NCBI GenBank assembly: GCA_029250345.1
Contig: JAQXFL010000139.1
Location: forward strand, 1-18,423
Reading direction: 5' to 3'
Length of the DNA stretch: 18,423 nt
Source of the DNA: Candidatus Poseidoniaceae archaeon
GTDB taxonomy: Archaea; Thermoplasmatota; Poseidoniia; Poseidoniales; Poseidoniaceae
This document shows, one piece after another, positions 1 to 7,234 of this stretch. A program made the position numbers and the translations under genes. Positions within the stretch are counted from its first letter, which is position 1, and every line of letters starts with the position of its first letter. The notes beneath the pieces were generated by a model. That model ran no database searches, had not been told where the DNA came from, and saw only the letters and a list, made by a program, of their open reading frames with translations.

Positions 1-120
1 GTGTATTTCACTCACCTCAATCATACCAATCCGTTGTATGACGCTGAAGGTGAACAGATGAAGCAAGTGATTTCATTTGGCTGGAAGGTCGCTCATCAAG
101 GTCAGCGCTTCACTCTTTAG
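1..120 (+). CDS. PqqB-like MBL-fold metallo-hydrolase, C-terminal end only
   Basis: This is the last 39 codons plus a TAG stop of a gene entering from the left edge. The visible peptide contains FTHLNHTNPL followed by a GWKVAHQG segment and a short end, RFTL. This matches my knowledge of the C-terminus of PqqB-type metallo-beta-lactamase-fold proteins, which end in a H-x-N-x-TNP motif, then an alpha helix and a G-x-x-VA-x-x-G strand. PqqB takes part in pyrroloquinoline quinone biosynthesis, but many PqqB-like proteins occur in genomes without that pathway, so the substrate here is open. The last 11 bp overlap the end of the symporter gene on the opposite strand. The catalytic HxHxDH region lies outside the window, so activity cannot be judged. 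Confidence 0.72.
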   Translation: MYFTHLNHTNPLYDAEGEQMKQVISFGWKVAHQGQRFTL

Positions 121-2212
121 TTTCAAGCACAGTGTATTCAAGAGCGATGAGTTCGACGACATAGTCGACGTTTTCACCGTTGTCTTCATGGACACAGCCA
201 TTTCCACCGCCCGTACTAACATCGACTGAAATTTCGAACGAGTAGGCGCCTAGACCAGCACCGTCGGCGTTGAGCCCTGCCTCAATATCTGCCATTGATA
301 CATCGGTTATGTTTCCAATCAGAGATGCGTCGTACCATACAATCTCCGTTTCATGTGATGTGGGACCAGCATCTTGGTTTTGTCCGGTTGCTGAGCCGTT
401 GAAACCAATGTGTGAAAGAACGCCAGTTATCGTGTCCGCACCGGAAGCATCGTTTGTTATTGCGCAGGTTAATCCACTGCGCGTCTCGTCTTCGGAATAG
501 GTCATAACAATCCTAGCGCCAACGATGTTCTTTGAATCGTCACTCAGTGAATCTGTTGACAAATTGAGAGCGAACGTGCCCCCATCTTCGATGTATTCTC
601 CTCCATTGTCAAGTTCAATAAATTCGAACTCTGCAGTTACTTCATACGAGCCAGGCGTGGTCGATACGGATTTCGAAGCCTCCGGTTCAAGCACGAGGTA
701 AGATGCTTCGACGCTTGCAGCGAGGAGAAGGATGACGACGGCTCCGATGCCCATAGGCTTTGGAGCAGGAACTGCATAACGGCCGAATGGGTTGTCTGCT
801 GAACTGCTTCGGAACGCACACAAGAGGAAATGGGTCGCAAATGCCGCACTCATTGCAGGAACGGAAGGGAAAACATCGTCGCCGTAGCCGAGAATTGTCC
901 AAATAATTACACCTGACAGTGCGGCTATCATCATGGCGATGGTGTGTTGTGAATCTGGTTCATAACCCGTCATACGAACTAAGAGCAGTGGGACAAATAT
1001 TCCTCCAAGGCCGTAGACGGCGAGAACGACAAGTTGGAACACCGAGTCTCCGAAACCGGGCAGTTGCTGCCCGACCAATGAGATGAGAGTTGCAAAGACA
1101 GCGACCCCTAACGTGACTCTCTTTGTCGTCTTGTGATCTTGACTCCATTCCGGTTTTACGTCATCTGTGATGGCAGCAGTACAGGCGAGAACTTGGCTGT
1201 CAGCGGTCGACATGGTCGCTGCAAAGATGGATGCGAGAATCAATCCACCAAGGAAGGGATTCAGTTGCTCCATAGCGAGTTTTGGTAACCCAGTTTCAGC
1301 CCCATCAACTCCAAGTTCAGGCAACAGAACTCGGCAAGCTAATCCGATAAGGAACATGAGTGCAATGAATGGAGTTTGCCAAACGAAGAACCAAACCATT
1401 GCCTGTTTACGGTCGTTGTCGTCTTTCAAGGTCATTACGCGTGAGACCACTTGGGGTTGTCCAGCAACTCCGAGGCCACCGAGGAAGAACGCAGTGATCC
1501 AAAGCGTAGCACCGAATTTTAGTCCAGTTGGGAAGAGACTCACCATAGCAGGATCGATACCTTCGAGTTGATTATGCAGGCCTGAGAACCCTCCAGATTC
1601 CCCTATCGCTACGAGGCAGAGTATTGTGGAGCCGACAATCATAACGCAGGATTGAGCTGCATCGGTCCATATTGAGGCACGGATTCCGCCAGCGTAACAG
1701 TAAGCAACAACAAGAACGAAACCAATGAGAATGCCGATTGTTGGAGCCCAATTGAGCATAACCTCGAGTGCAACTCCACCGGCAGTAAGTTGTGCGGCAG
1801 CATAGATTGACAGGAAAATAACTGAAAGAATCGCAGCAACCTTTGCTTCGGGAGAGCCGGTCGTGCTGGATACCAACGAAGAGAGCGAGCGTATTCCTCG
1901 CTGTTCACCTTCTTTCTGGATGTACTTGTAGAGCCAAATCCATGCGACAAGTTGTCCGACTGTTGAGACAAGAGCAATCCAGATTGCCGAATATCCGTTG
2001 AGGAATATGAATCCAATAAAACCAATGAACATGTAACCGGAGTTCCAGGTGCTGACTGCTGAAAGCGCAGCTAACGCAGGATGCATGCCTCTTCCTGCAA
2101 CGAGATAGTCGTCAGTTGTGTCTTCTTTAACCCACATTGATGCTAGACCTACGCCAGCAAAGAACAACATGAAAAGTAAAAATGAAGCCAATAGTAAAAT
2201 TCCACTTGCCAT
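110..2212 (-). CDS. Sodium:solute symporter (SSS/PutP-like) with extra C-terminal soluble domain
   Basis: A 700-residue membrane transporter of the sodium:solute symporter family, which couples sodium entry to uptake of small solutes such as proline, sugars or carboxylates. About 13 hydrophobic helices span residues 4-467. STADSQVL (335-342) fits the Na2 sodium site of the family, and GQPQVVSRVM (251-260) resembles the GQP motif of PutP-type members. An additional helix near 488-506 would place the remaining ~195 residues outside the cell. That tail is beta-rich, acidic, and has two cysteines (583 and 673) that could form a disulphide; typical family members stop near 500-550 residues. I chose the ATG at 2212 because AGGAG lies 11 bases upstream; an in-frame TTG at 2236 would overlap dph5 and has no such signal. 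It lies 8 bp after dph5. The substrate cannot be told from sequence. Confidence 0.9.
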   Translation of the reverse strand: MASGILLLASFLLFMLFFAGVGLASMWVKEDTTDDYLVAGRGMHPALAALSAVSTWNSGYMFIGFIGFIFLNGYSAIWIALVSTVGQLVAWIWLYKYIQKEGEQRGIRSLSSLVSSTTGSPEAKVAAILSVIFLSIYAAAQLTAGGVALEVMLNWAPTIGILIGFVLVVAYCYAGGIRASIWTDAAQSCVMIVGSTILCLVAIGESGGFSGLHNQLEGIDPAMVSLFPTGLKFGATLWITAFFLGGLGVAGQPQVVSRVMTLKDDNDRKQAMVWFFVWQTPFIALMFLIGLACRVLLPELGVDGAETGLPKLAMEQLNPFLGGLILASIFAATMSTADSQVLACTAAITDDVKPEWSQDHKTTKRVTLGVAVFATLISLVGQQLPGFGDSVFQLVVLAVYGLGGIFVPLLLVRMTGYEPDSQHTIAMMIAALSGVIIWTILGYGDDVFPSVPAMSAAFATHFLLCAFRSSSADNPFGRYAVPAPKPMGIGAVVILLLAASVEASYLVLEPEASKSVSTTPGSYEVTAEFEFIELDNGGEYIEDGGTFALNLSTDSLSDDSKNIVGARIVMTYSEDETRSGLTCAITNDASGADTITGVLSHIGFNGSATGQNQDAGPTSHETEIVWYDASLIGNITDVSMADIEAGLNADGAGLGAYSFEISVDVSTGGGNGCVHEDNGENVDYVVELIALEYTVLETKE

Positions 2213-2220
2213 GTTATCAC

Positions 2221-3105
2221 TTACTCCTGTTTCCAACGAAGAAGGGCTTTCTCTTCAACTTCACTCGTCCTTGCAGGTACAAGGAGGCAATTCAACCGCC
2301 CACCTTCGAGATGCCCCAACTCTCCTATTGTGGTGAATACAATCTCTTGGTCTTGAGTCCCCATATCGGCACACAAGACGACAGGGAATTCTTCCATCTT
2401 TTCACCCAATAGGGATGTGTATGCAGCATTTATCATATCGCTGTTCTGGTTTTCTGAGTCCTCGTGTTGTTGATGCTCGTTTAATTTATTCCACATCAGT
2501 TCCATTGATTTCTTCGCATCAACAGGTCTCATTGGACGTTGATCGCCAGTCCCTTGGCCAGTTGGGTCAAGGTCCAACAAAACGAGCGTGTGAAGGCCTC
2601 GGAATCGATTAACTGCAATGACTTCGAGAGGGGAGGTGGCAATCCACCCCCCGTATGGGTATGTTAGCGTCGTTTGACGCCCAAACCGGTAATTGGAAAG
2701 GCCGACAGCACCGGTGACAATTGTCGTAATCGATACACCATGGAATACACGGCAATCAATCTCGTGTTCTAAGGCTTGGAGTTGTAAGTCGACATGCGTT
2801 GTCGCTTGAAGCGGGTCGCCAACGACGAGCAAGGCAACAAGTGAGTTCTTTGCTAAAGCAAACAACTCGTCAGGCTGTTCAACTTCAGGGCGCATAACCC
2901 TCTGAATGCTACCAATCCGTCGTTCGAGTAAATCGAGCTCTGATTCAGGCCATAGCGCAGTATACGCCTCATATCTCCGGTGCGTCGCTTGCTTCGCTGC
3001 TTGAACTGCTTCAAGTGTCATTCCAGCGACTGTGCCAGGGCCCATGCCAATCAACAACAGTCCAGTTTCCGGAAGGTTTGGTAAAACAACAGTATCTTCC
3101 GCCAT
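2221..3105 (-). CDS. dph5: Diphthine synthase (Dph5 family)
   Basis: A 294-residue SAM-dependent methyltransferase of the tetrapyrrole-methylase fold. The family methylates the modified histidine of translation elongation factor 2 on the way to diphthamide, in the cytoplasm. Visible family marks are LLLIGMGPG (17-24), VVGDPLQATTH (94-104) and GAVGLSNYRFGR (132-143), with a C-terminal VVLCADMGT segment. It is slightly longer than typical archaeal Dph5 (~260) because of a short N-terminal extension and a hydrophilic stretch near 205-224. The ATG at 3105 has GAGG seven bases upstream (3113-3116); an upstream ATG at 3144 would overlap the divergent trm5 start and lacks a Shine-Dalgarno. It probably heads an operon with the symporter, although no functional link between the two is evident. 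Confidence 0.93.
   Translation of the reverse strand: MAEDTVVLPNLPETGLLLIGMGPGTVAGMTLEAVQAAKQATHRRYEAYTALWPESELDLLERRIGSIQRVMRPEVEQPDELFALAKNSLVALLVVGDPLQATTHVDLQLQALEHEIDCRVFHGVSITTIVTGAVGLSNYRFGRQTTLTYPYGGWIATSPLEVIAVNRFRGLHTLVLLDLDPTGQGTGDQRPMRPVDAKKSMELMWNKLNEHQQHEDSENQNSDMINAAYTSLLGEKMEEFPVVLCADMGTQDQEIVFTTIGELGHLEGGRLNCLLVPARTSEVEEKALLRWKQE
2224..2228 (-). promoter_or_regulatory. Shine-Dalgarno of the symporter gene
   Basis: AGGAG on the minus strand, 11 bases before the ATG at 2212. It partly overlaps the end of dph5, consistent with co-transcription, and decides the start against the upstream TTG at 2236. Confidence 0.6.
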
Positions 3106-3142
3106 ACTCAAACCTCGGACTCGCTTGGATAGAGCGAGTGCC

Positions 3143-4261
3143 ATGCGTCATTTGAGTGTGCCGAGCGCGCAAACCCAACACTGGTTGGAATTGTGCAGGG
3201 GCAACCATTGGAACAGCAATCAAGCCGGCGTCACTCGTTTGGAAGAAGGTCGCAACGCCATTCCCTTGGCAGACGCAGCGCCGAACGAATCAGATCCAAT
3301 ATGGAGCGGCAACCCACATCTCGAGATAGCGATTCAACCCAAAGCTCCAAGCCATTGGCTCGACCACTTTGATTCTGAAATTGCAGCAAAATACAGCGAG
3401 GAACTTCCCCGTTCATATGAGGTGCAGGGGGATATTTTGATTGTCAAGATTGAAGATGAAGTTCAAGAATTCGGAGAGATGATTGCGGATGCTATGCTGA
3501 CTCAACTCCCAAACATTCGTCTTGTTTGCGCTGATTTGGGCGTTAAAGGTGAATACAGAGTGCGAGAACTTCAACCTCTTGCAAGTCGAGATGGGACTGT
3601 AACAACAAGGACTCGAATCAAAGAGAACGGATATTTGCTTTGGGTCGACCCTTCTGCTGTGTATTTCTCAGCACGTTTATCGAACGAAAGAGTTGAAACT
3701 CTCGCAGCAGCGAAACAACTCCGCACTCTACTTGGACAACCGTTGGTCGCCTGTGACCCGTATGCGGGAGTCGGCCCGAGCATGGGTGCTTTACTCAGTG
3801 AAGCCGACCTTGTTTCAGGTTGCTTGGTCGGAGATTTGAACCCTGACGCTTTCGATTTACTTGAGTTGAATCTTGAACACCTCGTCAGCAGACGAAAAGA
3901 TTCCCAAGGAAATCCTCCCGCTCCACTCCACCCGATGGAGGTGGCATGCTGCGATGCGTTGGCATGGCCACTCGATGTGAAGAATATTGGAACAGTTGAC
4001 TTGTTGCTGGTCAACCTCCCCCACCACAGCATTGAGCATGTACCGGCCTTACTGCCTCTTCTAAAGACCAATCAAACAACAATTCTTCGTGGCTGGGCTA
4101 TCGTTGAGAGGTCGACAATTCCAGAGAAAGAAATCGAGATTCAAGCCTCGATTTCATCACTCGGGGGGGCCATAGAACAATTCACGTTTAAGGAAGTTAA
4201 AGGGTTCTCGACGACGAAGAGTTTCATGTGCTTTGAAGTGTGGTTGAACCTACCTGCCTAA
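3143..4261 (+). CDS. trm5: Trm5-like tRNA (guanine37-N1)-methyltransferase
   Basis: A 372-residue class I SAM-dependent methyltransferase. LPRSYEVQGDILIV (88-101) is the Trm5 central-domain signature, VYFSARLSNER (173-183) matches the conserved FSxRLxxER loop, CDPYAGVGPSMG (204-215) is the SAM-binding motif, DLNPDAFDLL (231-240) is motif II, and NLP (291-293) is the catalytic motif of Trm5 relatives. The family forms m1G37 next to the anticodon, preventing frameshifting; paralogues also act in wyosine synthesis, so a TYW2/Taw2-like role is a less likely alternative given the NLP motif. The start is taken at the ATG at 3143, which clears the dph5 start on the other strand; a longer open frame upstream (from 3032) lies inside dph5. 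No strong Shine-Dalgarno is seen. The N-terminal ~80 residues are not similar to anything I recognise. Confidence 0.88.
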   Translation: MRHLSVPSAQTQHWLELCRGNHWNSNQAGVTRLEEGRNAIPLADAAPNESDPIWSGNPHLEIAIQPKAPSHWLDHFDSEIAAKYSEELPRSYEVQGDILIVKIEDEVQEFGEMIADAMLTQLPNIRLVCADLGVKGEYRVRELQPLASRDGTVTTRTRIKENGYLLWVDPSAVYFSARLSNERVETLAAAKQLRTLLGQPLVACDPYAGVGPSMGALLSEADLVSGCLVGDLNPDAFDLLELNLEHLVSRRKDSQGNPPAPLHPMEVACCDALAWPLDVKNIGTVDLLLVNLPHHSIEHVPALLPLLKTNQTTILRGWAIVERSTIPEKEIEIQASISSLGGAIEQFTFKEVKGFSTTKSFMCFEVWLNLPA

Positions 4262-4299
4262 GCGTTGAGTTCATCAAGCCGAACCTTGTCCGGTGAATC

Positions 4300-4425
4300 A
4301 TGGAGAACACCGTTACCTGCGTTTGCGGCGTAAAAATTGATGTTGCTGGAGCAACACCACGTAAGGACGGAACCAAAGTCTGGTGCAAGGTCTGTGGCAC
4401 AGTTTCCATTCACCACCGCAAGTGA
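4300..4425 (+). CDS. 41-residue putative zinc-binding protein (CxC...CxxC)
   Basis: A very small open frame starting MENTVTCVCG and ending HHRK. Four cysteines are arranged C7-x-C9 and C29-x2-C32 with lysine- and arginine-containing connections, and there are two histidines near the end. This is the pattern of a minimal zinc ribbon or rubredoxin-like knuckle. GGTGA lies three bases before the ATG, complementary to the archaeal 16S 3' end. It follows trm5 by 38 bp on the same strand and is followed by TTTTT right after its stop, so it may be the last gene of that unit. No function can be assigned; nucleic-acid binding or a protein-partner role is typical of such tiny ribbons. Conservation of the cysteines in relatives would confirm it as a gene. 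Confidence 0.68.
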   Translation: MENTVTCVCGVKIDVAGATPRKDGTKVWCKVCGTVSIHHRK

Positions 4426-4444
4426 TTTTTGGAATCCGGCTTGA

Positions 4445-5365
4445 TCAATTCTCAAGACCAATTCCTGCACGCATTCGTTCAAGATGTGCGTGTGCGTGTT
4501 CAACAAAGAATCCATGCATTAAGAATCGATACGAAAGACCGGTTGGGCCGACCAAAATCATTGGGAATCGATTGTATGCGAGGTCAGCAAAGTTTGCAGC
4601 GCCAATAATTTCATCTATTCTCAGCCCAACAGAATGGTCAAACTGGAACGAGTTGATTGCCGCTTCGTATTCCCTTGCTGTGAGCCAAAAACAGAACGTT
4701 GTTTTGAACAGTTCATGAGCAGTTTCAAAGTCGAGGAATTGCGTCCATTTTTTCTTTGTCGGAGAATAATCGACTCGAATTGACTTCCAATTCTTCCACG
4801 ACAAGTCCTTTTCAGCAACAGGCCAATGTTCTCCGTCCATTTTTCCAAGGTCGCGCATTGTCATGAGGATACCTTGGTCGTGGTGAACAAATGTTTGGAC
4901 CATGAGGTCTTGAATTTCCTTCGGATAAATGTTCACAGAATCAACGCCTTCTTTTCCAGAATTATCGATGACAAAGTTCAGCAGATTACTTTCGGTTTGA
5001 AAGTGTCGGAGAATCAAGATGTTTGCTTCTGGACGGACGAAATGCTTCATGAAAAAGCAAATCTGCCACTGTAAGAAACGATGCGCTCTCCACTGTATCG
5101 GCGAAAGTCGTTTCAGGTAGTAGGTGATGTGCAGCGTAGCACTTAGCAGGATTTTCAGTGTTGGAAGTACAACCACTCGCAACGGGTTTTGCAAATCTTT
5201 GAGCCAGAATTCTTTGGCGGCAGAATCGAGCGGTAAGCTGTCATCGCCACTCAAAGCATCACTGAGAGATGCTGGCATACGCCCATGATTTTTTTTCAGT
5301 GCCTTCTCAAGCCTGCGCTGCGCTTTTCTTTCTTTACGAGAAAGGGTCGCTTCACTTGAGGTCAT
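4445..5365 (-). CDS. Unrecognised 306-residue protein, last gene of the acyl cassette
   Basis: I do not recognise this family. The N-terminal ~30 residues are strongly basic (SRKERKAQRR onwards), residues 62-84 are moderately hydrophobic, and aromatic residues are frequent. Histidines cluster in three places: RHFQTESN (120-127), FVHHDQG (159-165) and HGFFVEHAHAH (284-294), which could bind a metal or act catalytically. No signal peptide is evident; the hydrophobic part could be one membrane-associated helix. The ATG at 5365 has GGAGG nine bases upstream and overlaps the end of the preceding gene by 14 bp, so it is almost certainly co-translated with the ketosynthase and di-iron oxidase genes and likely acts in the same pathway. 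An in-frame TTG at 5404 is possible but lacks a signal. It ends 19 bp from the convergent small zinc-protein gene. Confidence 0.85.
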   Translation of the reverse strand: MTSSEATLSRKERKAQRRLEKALKKNHGRMPASLSDALSGDDSLPLDSAAKEFWLKDLQNPLRVVVLPTLKILLSATLHITYYLKRLSPIQWRAHRFLQWQICFFMKHFVRPEANILILRHFQTESNLLNFVIDNSGKEGVDSVNIYPKEIQDLMVQTFVHHDQGILMTMRDLGKMDGEHWPVAEKDLSWKNWKSIRVDYSPTKKKWTQFLDFETAHELFKTTFCFWLTAREYEAAINSFQFDHSVGLRIDEIIGAANFADLAYNRFPMILVGPTGLSYRFLMHGFFVEHAHAHLERMRAGIGLEN

Positions 5366-6101
5366 GTTCCATTTCCTCCAATTGTAATCGGTAAAGACGA
5401 GCAACCACCTTGGCTGTTTTCACAATGCGTTTCACGGCATCATCATTCACACAAACGTTGTCAAGCGTAGCGTAAAACCGTTCCATGTGTTCACTGTCGT
5501 TATGACCGTGGTAGGCCATAAAGCGGGTTGAATCTTCACCGAGCCCGGTCAATTCTTGAATGCGCTCAGACCACGAAGTAGCCATTTTTTCACCTAACCC
5601 CTCAATAATCCACATTGCTCCGAGCAAGTCAATCGGATTTGGTTGAGAGGATTGATGCATGAGGAATCCGTGCAAAGCTTCTGAACCGATGTTCCTCTCC
5701 ATCGAGAGGATATCGTCGAGTTCTCCTCCAGATGCGACGTAGTCCTTCTCAAGCATCTCGTAATCCCGGTGTTCGTCGACAGCATGGCTGATGATGGTCG
5801 AGCGTATTTCTGCATGGTCTCGGTCAAAACTGCTTGCAGTTCTTGTGATCCATCGCGAGCCTTCGATAACTTGTTGGCGAATATTACGCAAGAAGACTTG
5901 ATGGTCGTCAGCAGTGTAGGTTCCAAGGTCAATTCGACGGAGAAGCGGGACCTTGGACAGGTCGCGTTCGAACCCAAGCCAAACTCTGAGCAAATGTTGC
6001 AGGCATACTTGTGCATGCTCATTCAAGACAATATCTTCTGGAACGCCTTCTTCAGCAGGCGTGTTTGAGCCGCCCTCGATTGCGATTTCTCCGTTGTTCA
6101 T
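5352..6101 (-). CDS. Haem-oxygenase-fold putative di-iron oxidase (TenA/PqqC/UndA-like)
   Basis: A 249-residue all-alpha protein resembling the iron-containing redox enzyme group of the haem-oxygenase fold, known members of which oxidise fatty acids or amino acids using a di-iron centre. Candidate metal ligands are HAVDEHRDYEML (106-117, with E110 and H111), E167 in WIIEGLGEK, and the C-terminal H198-x3-D202-x2-H205 pattern in AYHGHNDSEHMERF, which matches the family's last-helix ligand motif. The length fits the family. The start ATG overlaps the ketosynthase stop as ATGA (4 bp), with GGTGA four bases upstream. Within the cassette it would act after the condensing enzyme, for example in oxidative decarboxylation or hydroxylation of an acyl product; that step is inferred. 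A TenA-type thiaminase is less likely given the gene neighbours. Confidence 0.8.
   Translation of the reverse strand: MNNGEIAIEGGSNTPAEEGVPEDIVLNEHAQVCLQHLLRVWLGFERDLSKVPLLRRIDLGTYTADDHQVFLRNIRQQVIEGSRWITRTASSFDRDHAEIRSTIISHAVDEHRDYEMLEKDYVASGGELDDILSMERNIGSEALHGFLMHQSSQPNPIDLLGAMWIIEGLGEKMATSWSERIQELTGLGEDSTRFMAYHGHNDSEHMERFYATLDNVCVNDDAVKRIVKTAKVVARLYRLQLEEMEHDLK
5375..5379 (-). promoter_or_regulatory. Shine-Dalgarno of the 306-residue cassette protein
   Basis: GGAGG on the minus strand, nine bases before the ATG at 5365 and inside the 3' end of the upstream gene. It fixes the start of the last cassette gene. Confidence 0.6.
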
Positions 6102-7234
6102 TGGCTCACCACTGTGAAATGCAGGTATGTTGTATTGAAGCGCCCACTCTCTGGAACAAAGCAAAGCACCCTGTCCCCTTCATTGACCGTTAATTCATCG
6201 GTTCGTAAAAACTCATCCAACATGATGAACAATGAAGCACAGCCAGTATTTCCTCGAGTGTAGAGATTTGTCCACCATTTTTCTTCAGGAATTGCGGCTC
6301 CGGCTTTGTTCAACATCTCAAGAATTTTATTTCGGAAATGGTGACTGGAATAGTGACAAAGGAAATGGTCAACATCGCTTGGTTTACTCACTCCTTCCTC
6401 GACAAGTCGTAAGTATCCATCAACACCCATCCGCATCAGATTATCGAGCAGACGCACATCTTGGCGTAGGAGGAGTGCTCCATCTTGTTCGGCTTCTGCA
6501 TAGGTGTCATAATCTTGCCAGGTACGAGTGTCTTCTGGTCTTCCAGCCGAGCCAACACTCATGCAGGTAGGCAAGGCATGTGCGTGAGAAAAGCCTCGGA
6601 TCCAATCAATTCTCAGACTGAGCCCCTTTGGTGCTGGCTTGTTTTGCAGCAGCAACGCTCCAGCTCCATCGGACAGCATCCAGCGCAGAAATTCGGTACT
6701 GAAGTCAATACGTTTTGCAGCAAAAGTCGAAGTTGTGGCCGCCTCATACCGTTGTTTCTTGAGCAATCGGCTGGCAAGTTCGCTTGACACAACCAAGGTG
6801 GCATCGTGCTCTTCAAGCCGCATACTGTTCCAAGCAGCCTTGAGCGCCATGATCGATGAGGAACAGATTCCATGCGTGGTCAAAATTTCAATCTCGGGTA
6901 AATCGAGTTCAGCTTGGACCATACTCGCCATGCCCGGTGCCGGCATGTCTCCCTGAGTTGAAGCAACAGCAAGCATACCGACCTTTTCCCTTCCAACGAA
7001 GGCTCTGTCAAGGCATTCCTCAGCAGCCTTTGTCGCCATTTCCGTGTTGCTGTGCGTCGTTTGCTGATTCTCATCAATAGCGTAGTGACGGGTTTGAATT
7101 TTGTTGGCTTTTTGGATTTGAACGCGCAGCGATGAAGGTTTTCCGTGAACGGCGCCAAGGACTTTCTCAACGTCCTCGACCGGTATGGCAGGCCCCGGCA
7201 GAAATCTCCCTGTACTGGTAATGTATACGCTCAT
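6098..7234 (-). CDS. FabH-like ketoacyl synthase III (possibly StlD/DarB-type)
   Basis: A 378-residue thiolase-fold condensing enzyme. The catalytic cysteine is C124 in TTHGICSSSIMALK, the histidine is H294 in FLCHYSSHHF, and the asparagine is N329 in RGNTGCAS: the Cys-His-Asn triad of decarboxylating ketoacyl synthases is intact. SDGAGALLL (188-196) is another family mark. The ending VPESGRF (360-366) recalls the StlD/DarB group, which condenses beta-ketoacyl units into dialkylresorcinol-type products; this is from memory and unchecked. It is not HMG-CoA synthase, the usual archaeal relative, because the triad context is that of FabH. The ATG at 7234 overlaps the stop of the upstream membrane gene (ATGA) with AGGGGG upstream. 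Archaea normally lack type II fatty acid synthesis, so the acyl donor is an open question and acquisition from bacteria is plausible. Confidence 0.88.
   Translation of the reverse strand: MSVYITSTGRFLPGPAIPVEDVEKVLGAVHGKPSSLRVQIQKANKIQTRHYAIDENQQTTHSNTEMATKAAEECLDRAFVGREKVGMLAVASTQGDMPAPGMASMVQAELDLPEIEILTTHGICSSSIMALKAAWNSMRLEEHDATLVVSSELASRLLKKQRYEAATTSTFAAKRIDFSTEFLRWMLSDGAGALLLQNKPAPKGLSLRIDWIRGFSHAHALPTCMSVGSAGRPEDTRTWQDYDTYAEAEQDGALLLRQDVRLLDNLMRMGVDGYLRLVEEGVSKPSDVDHFLCHYSSHHFRNKILEMLNKAGAAIPEEKWWTNLYTRGNTGCASLFIMLDEFLRTDELTVNEGDRVLCFVPESGRFNTTYLHFTVVSQ

Noticed and set aside
3032..3142. Upstream start of the trm5 reading frame
   Set aside because: This stretch lies antisense inside dph5 and reads as low-similarity shadow sequence.
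3571..4071. Long minus-strand open frame opposite trm5
   Set aside because: It is the antisense shadow of a clear methyltransferase gene and shows no recognisable motif.
5352..6101. PqqC of a PQQ operon
   Set aside because: The fold may be shared, but no pqqA, pqqD or pqqE is nearby and the gene is coupled to a ketosynthase instead.
6098..7234. HMG-CoA synthase
   Set aside because: The active-site contexts (GICSSS, CHYSSHHF, GNTGCAS) fit ketoacyl synthase III, and the usual archaeal acetyl-CoA acetyltransferase neighbour is absent.
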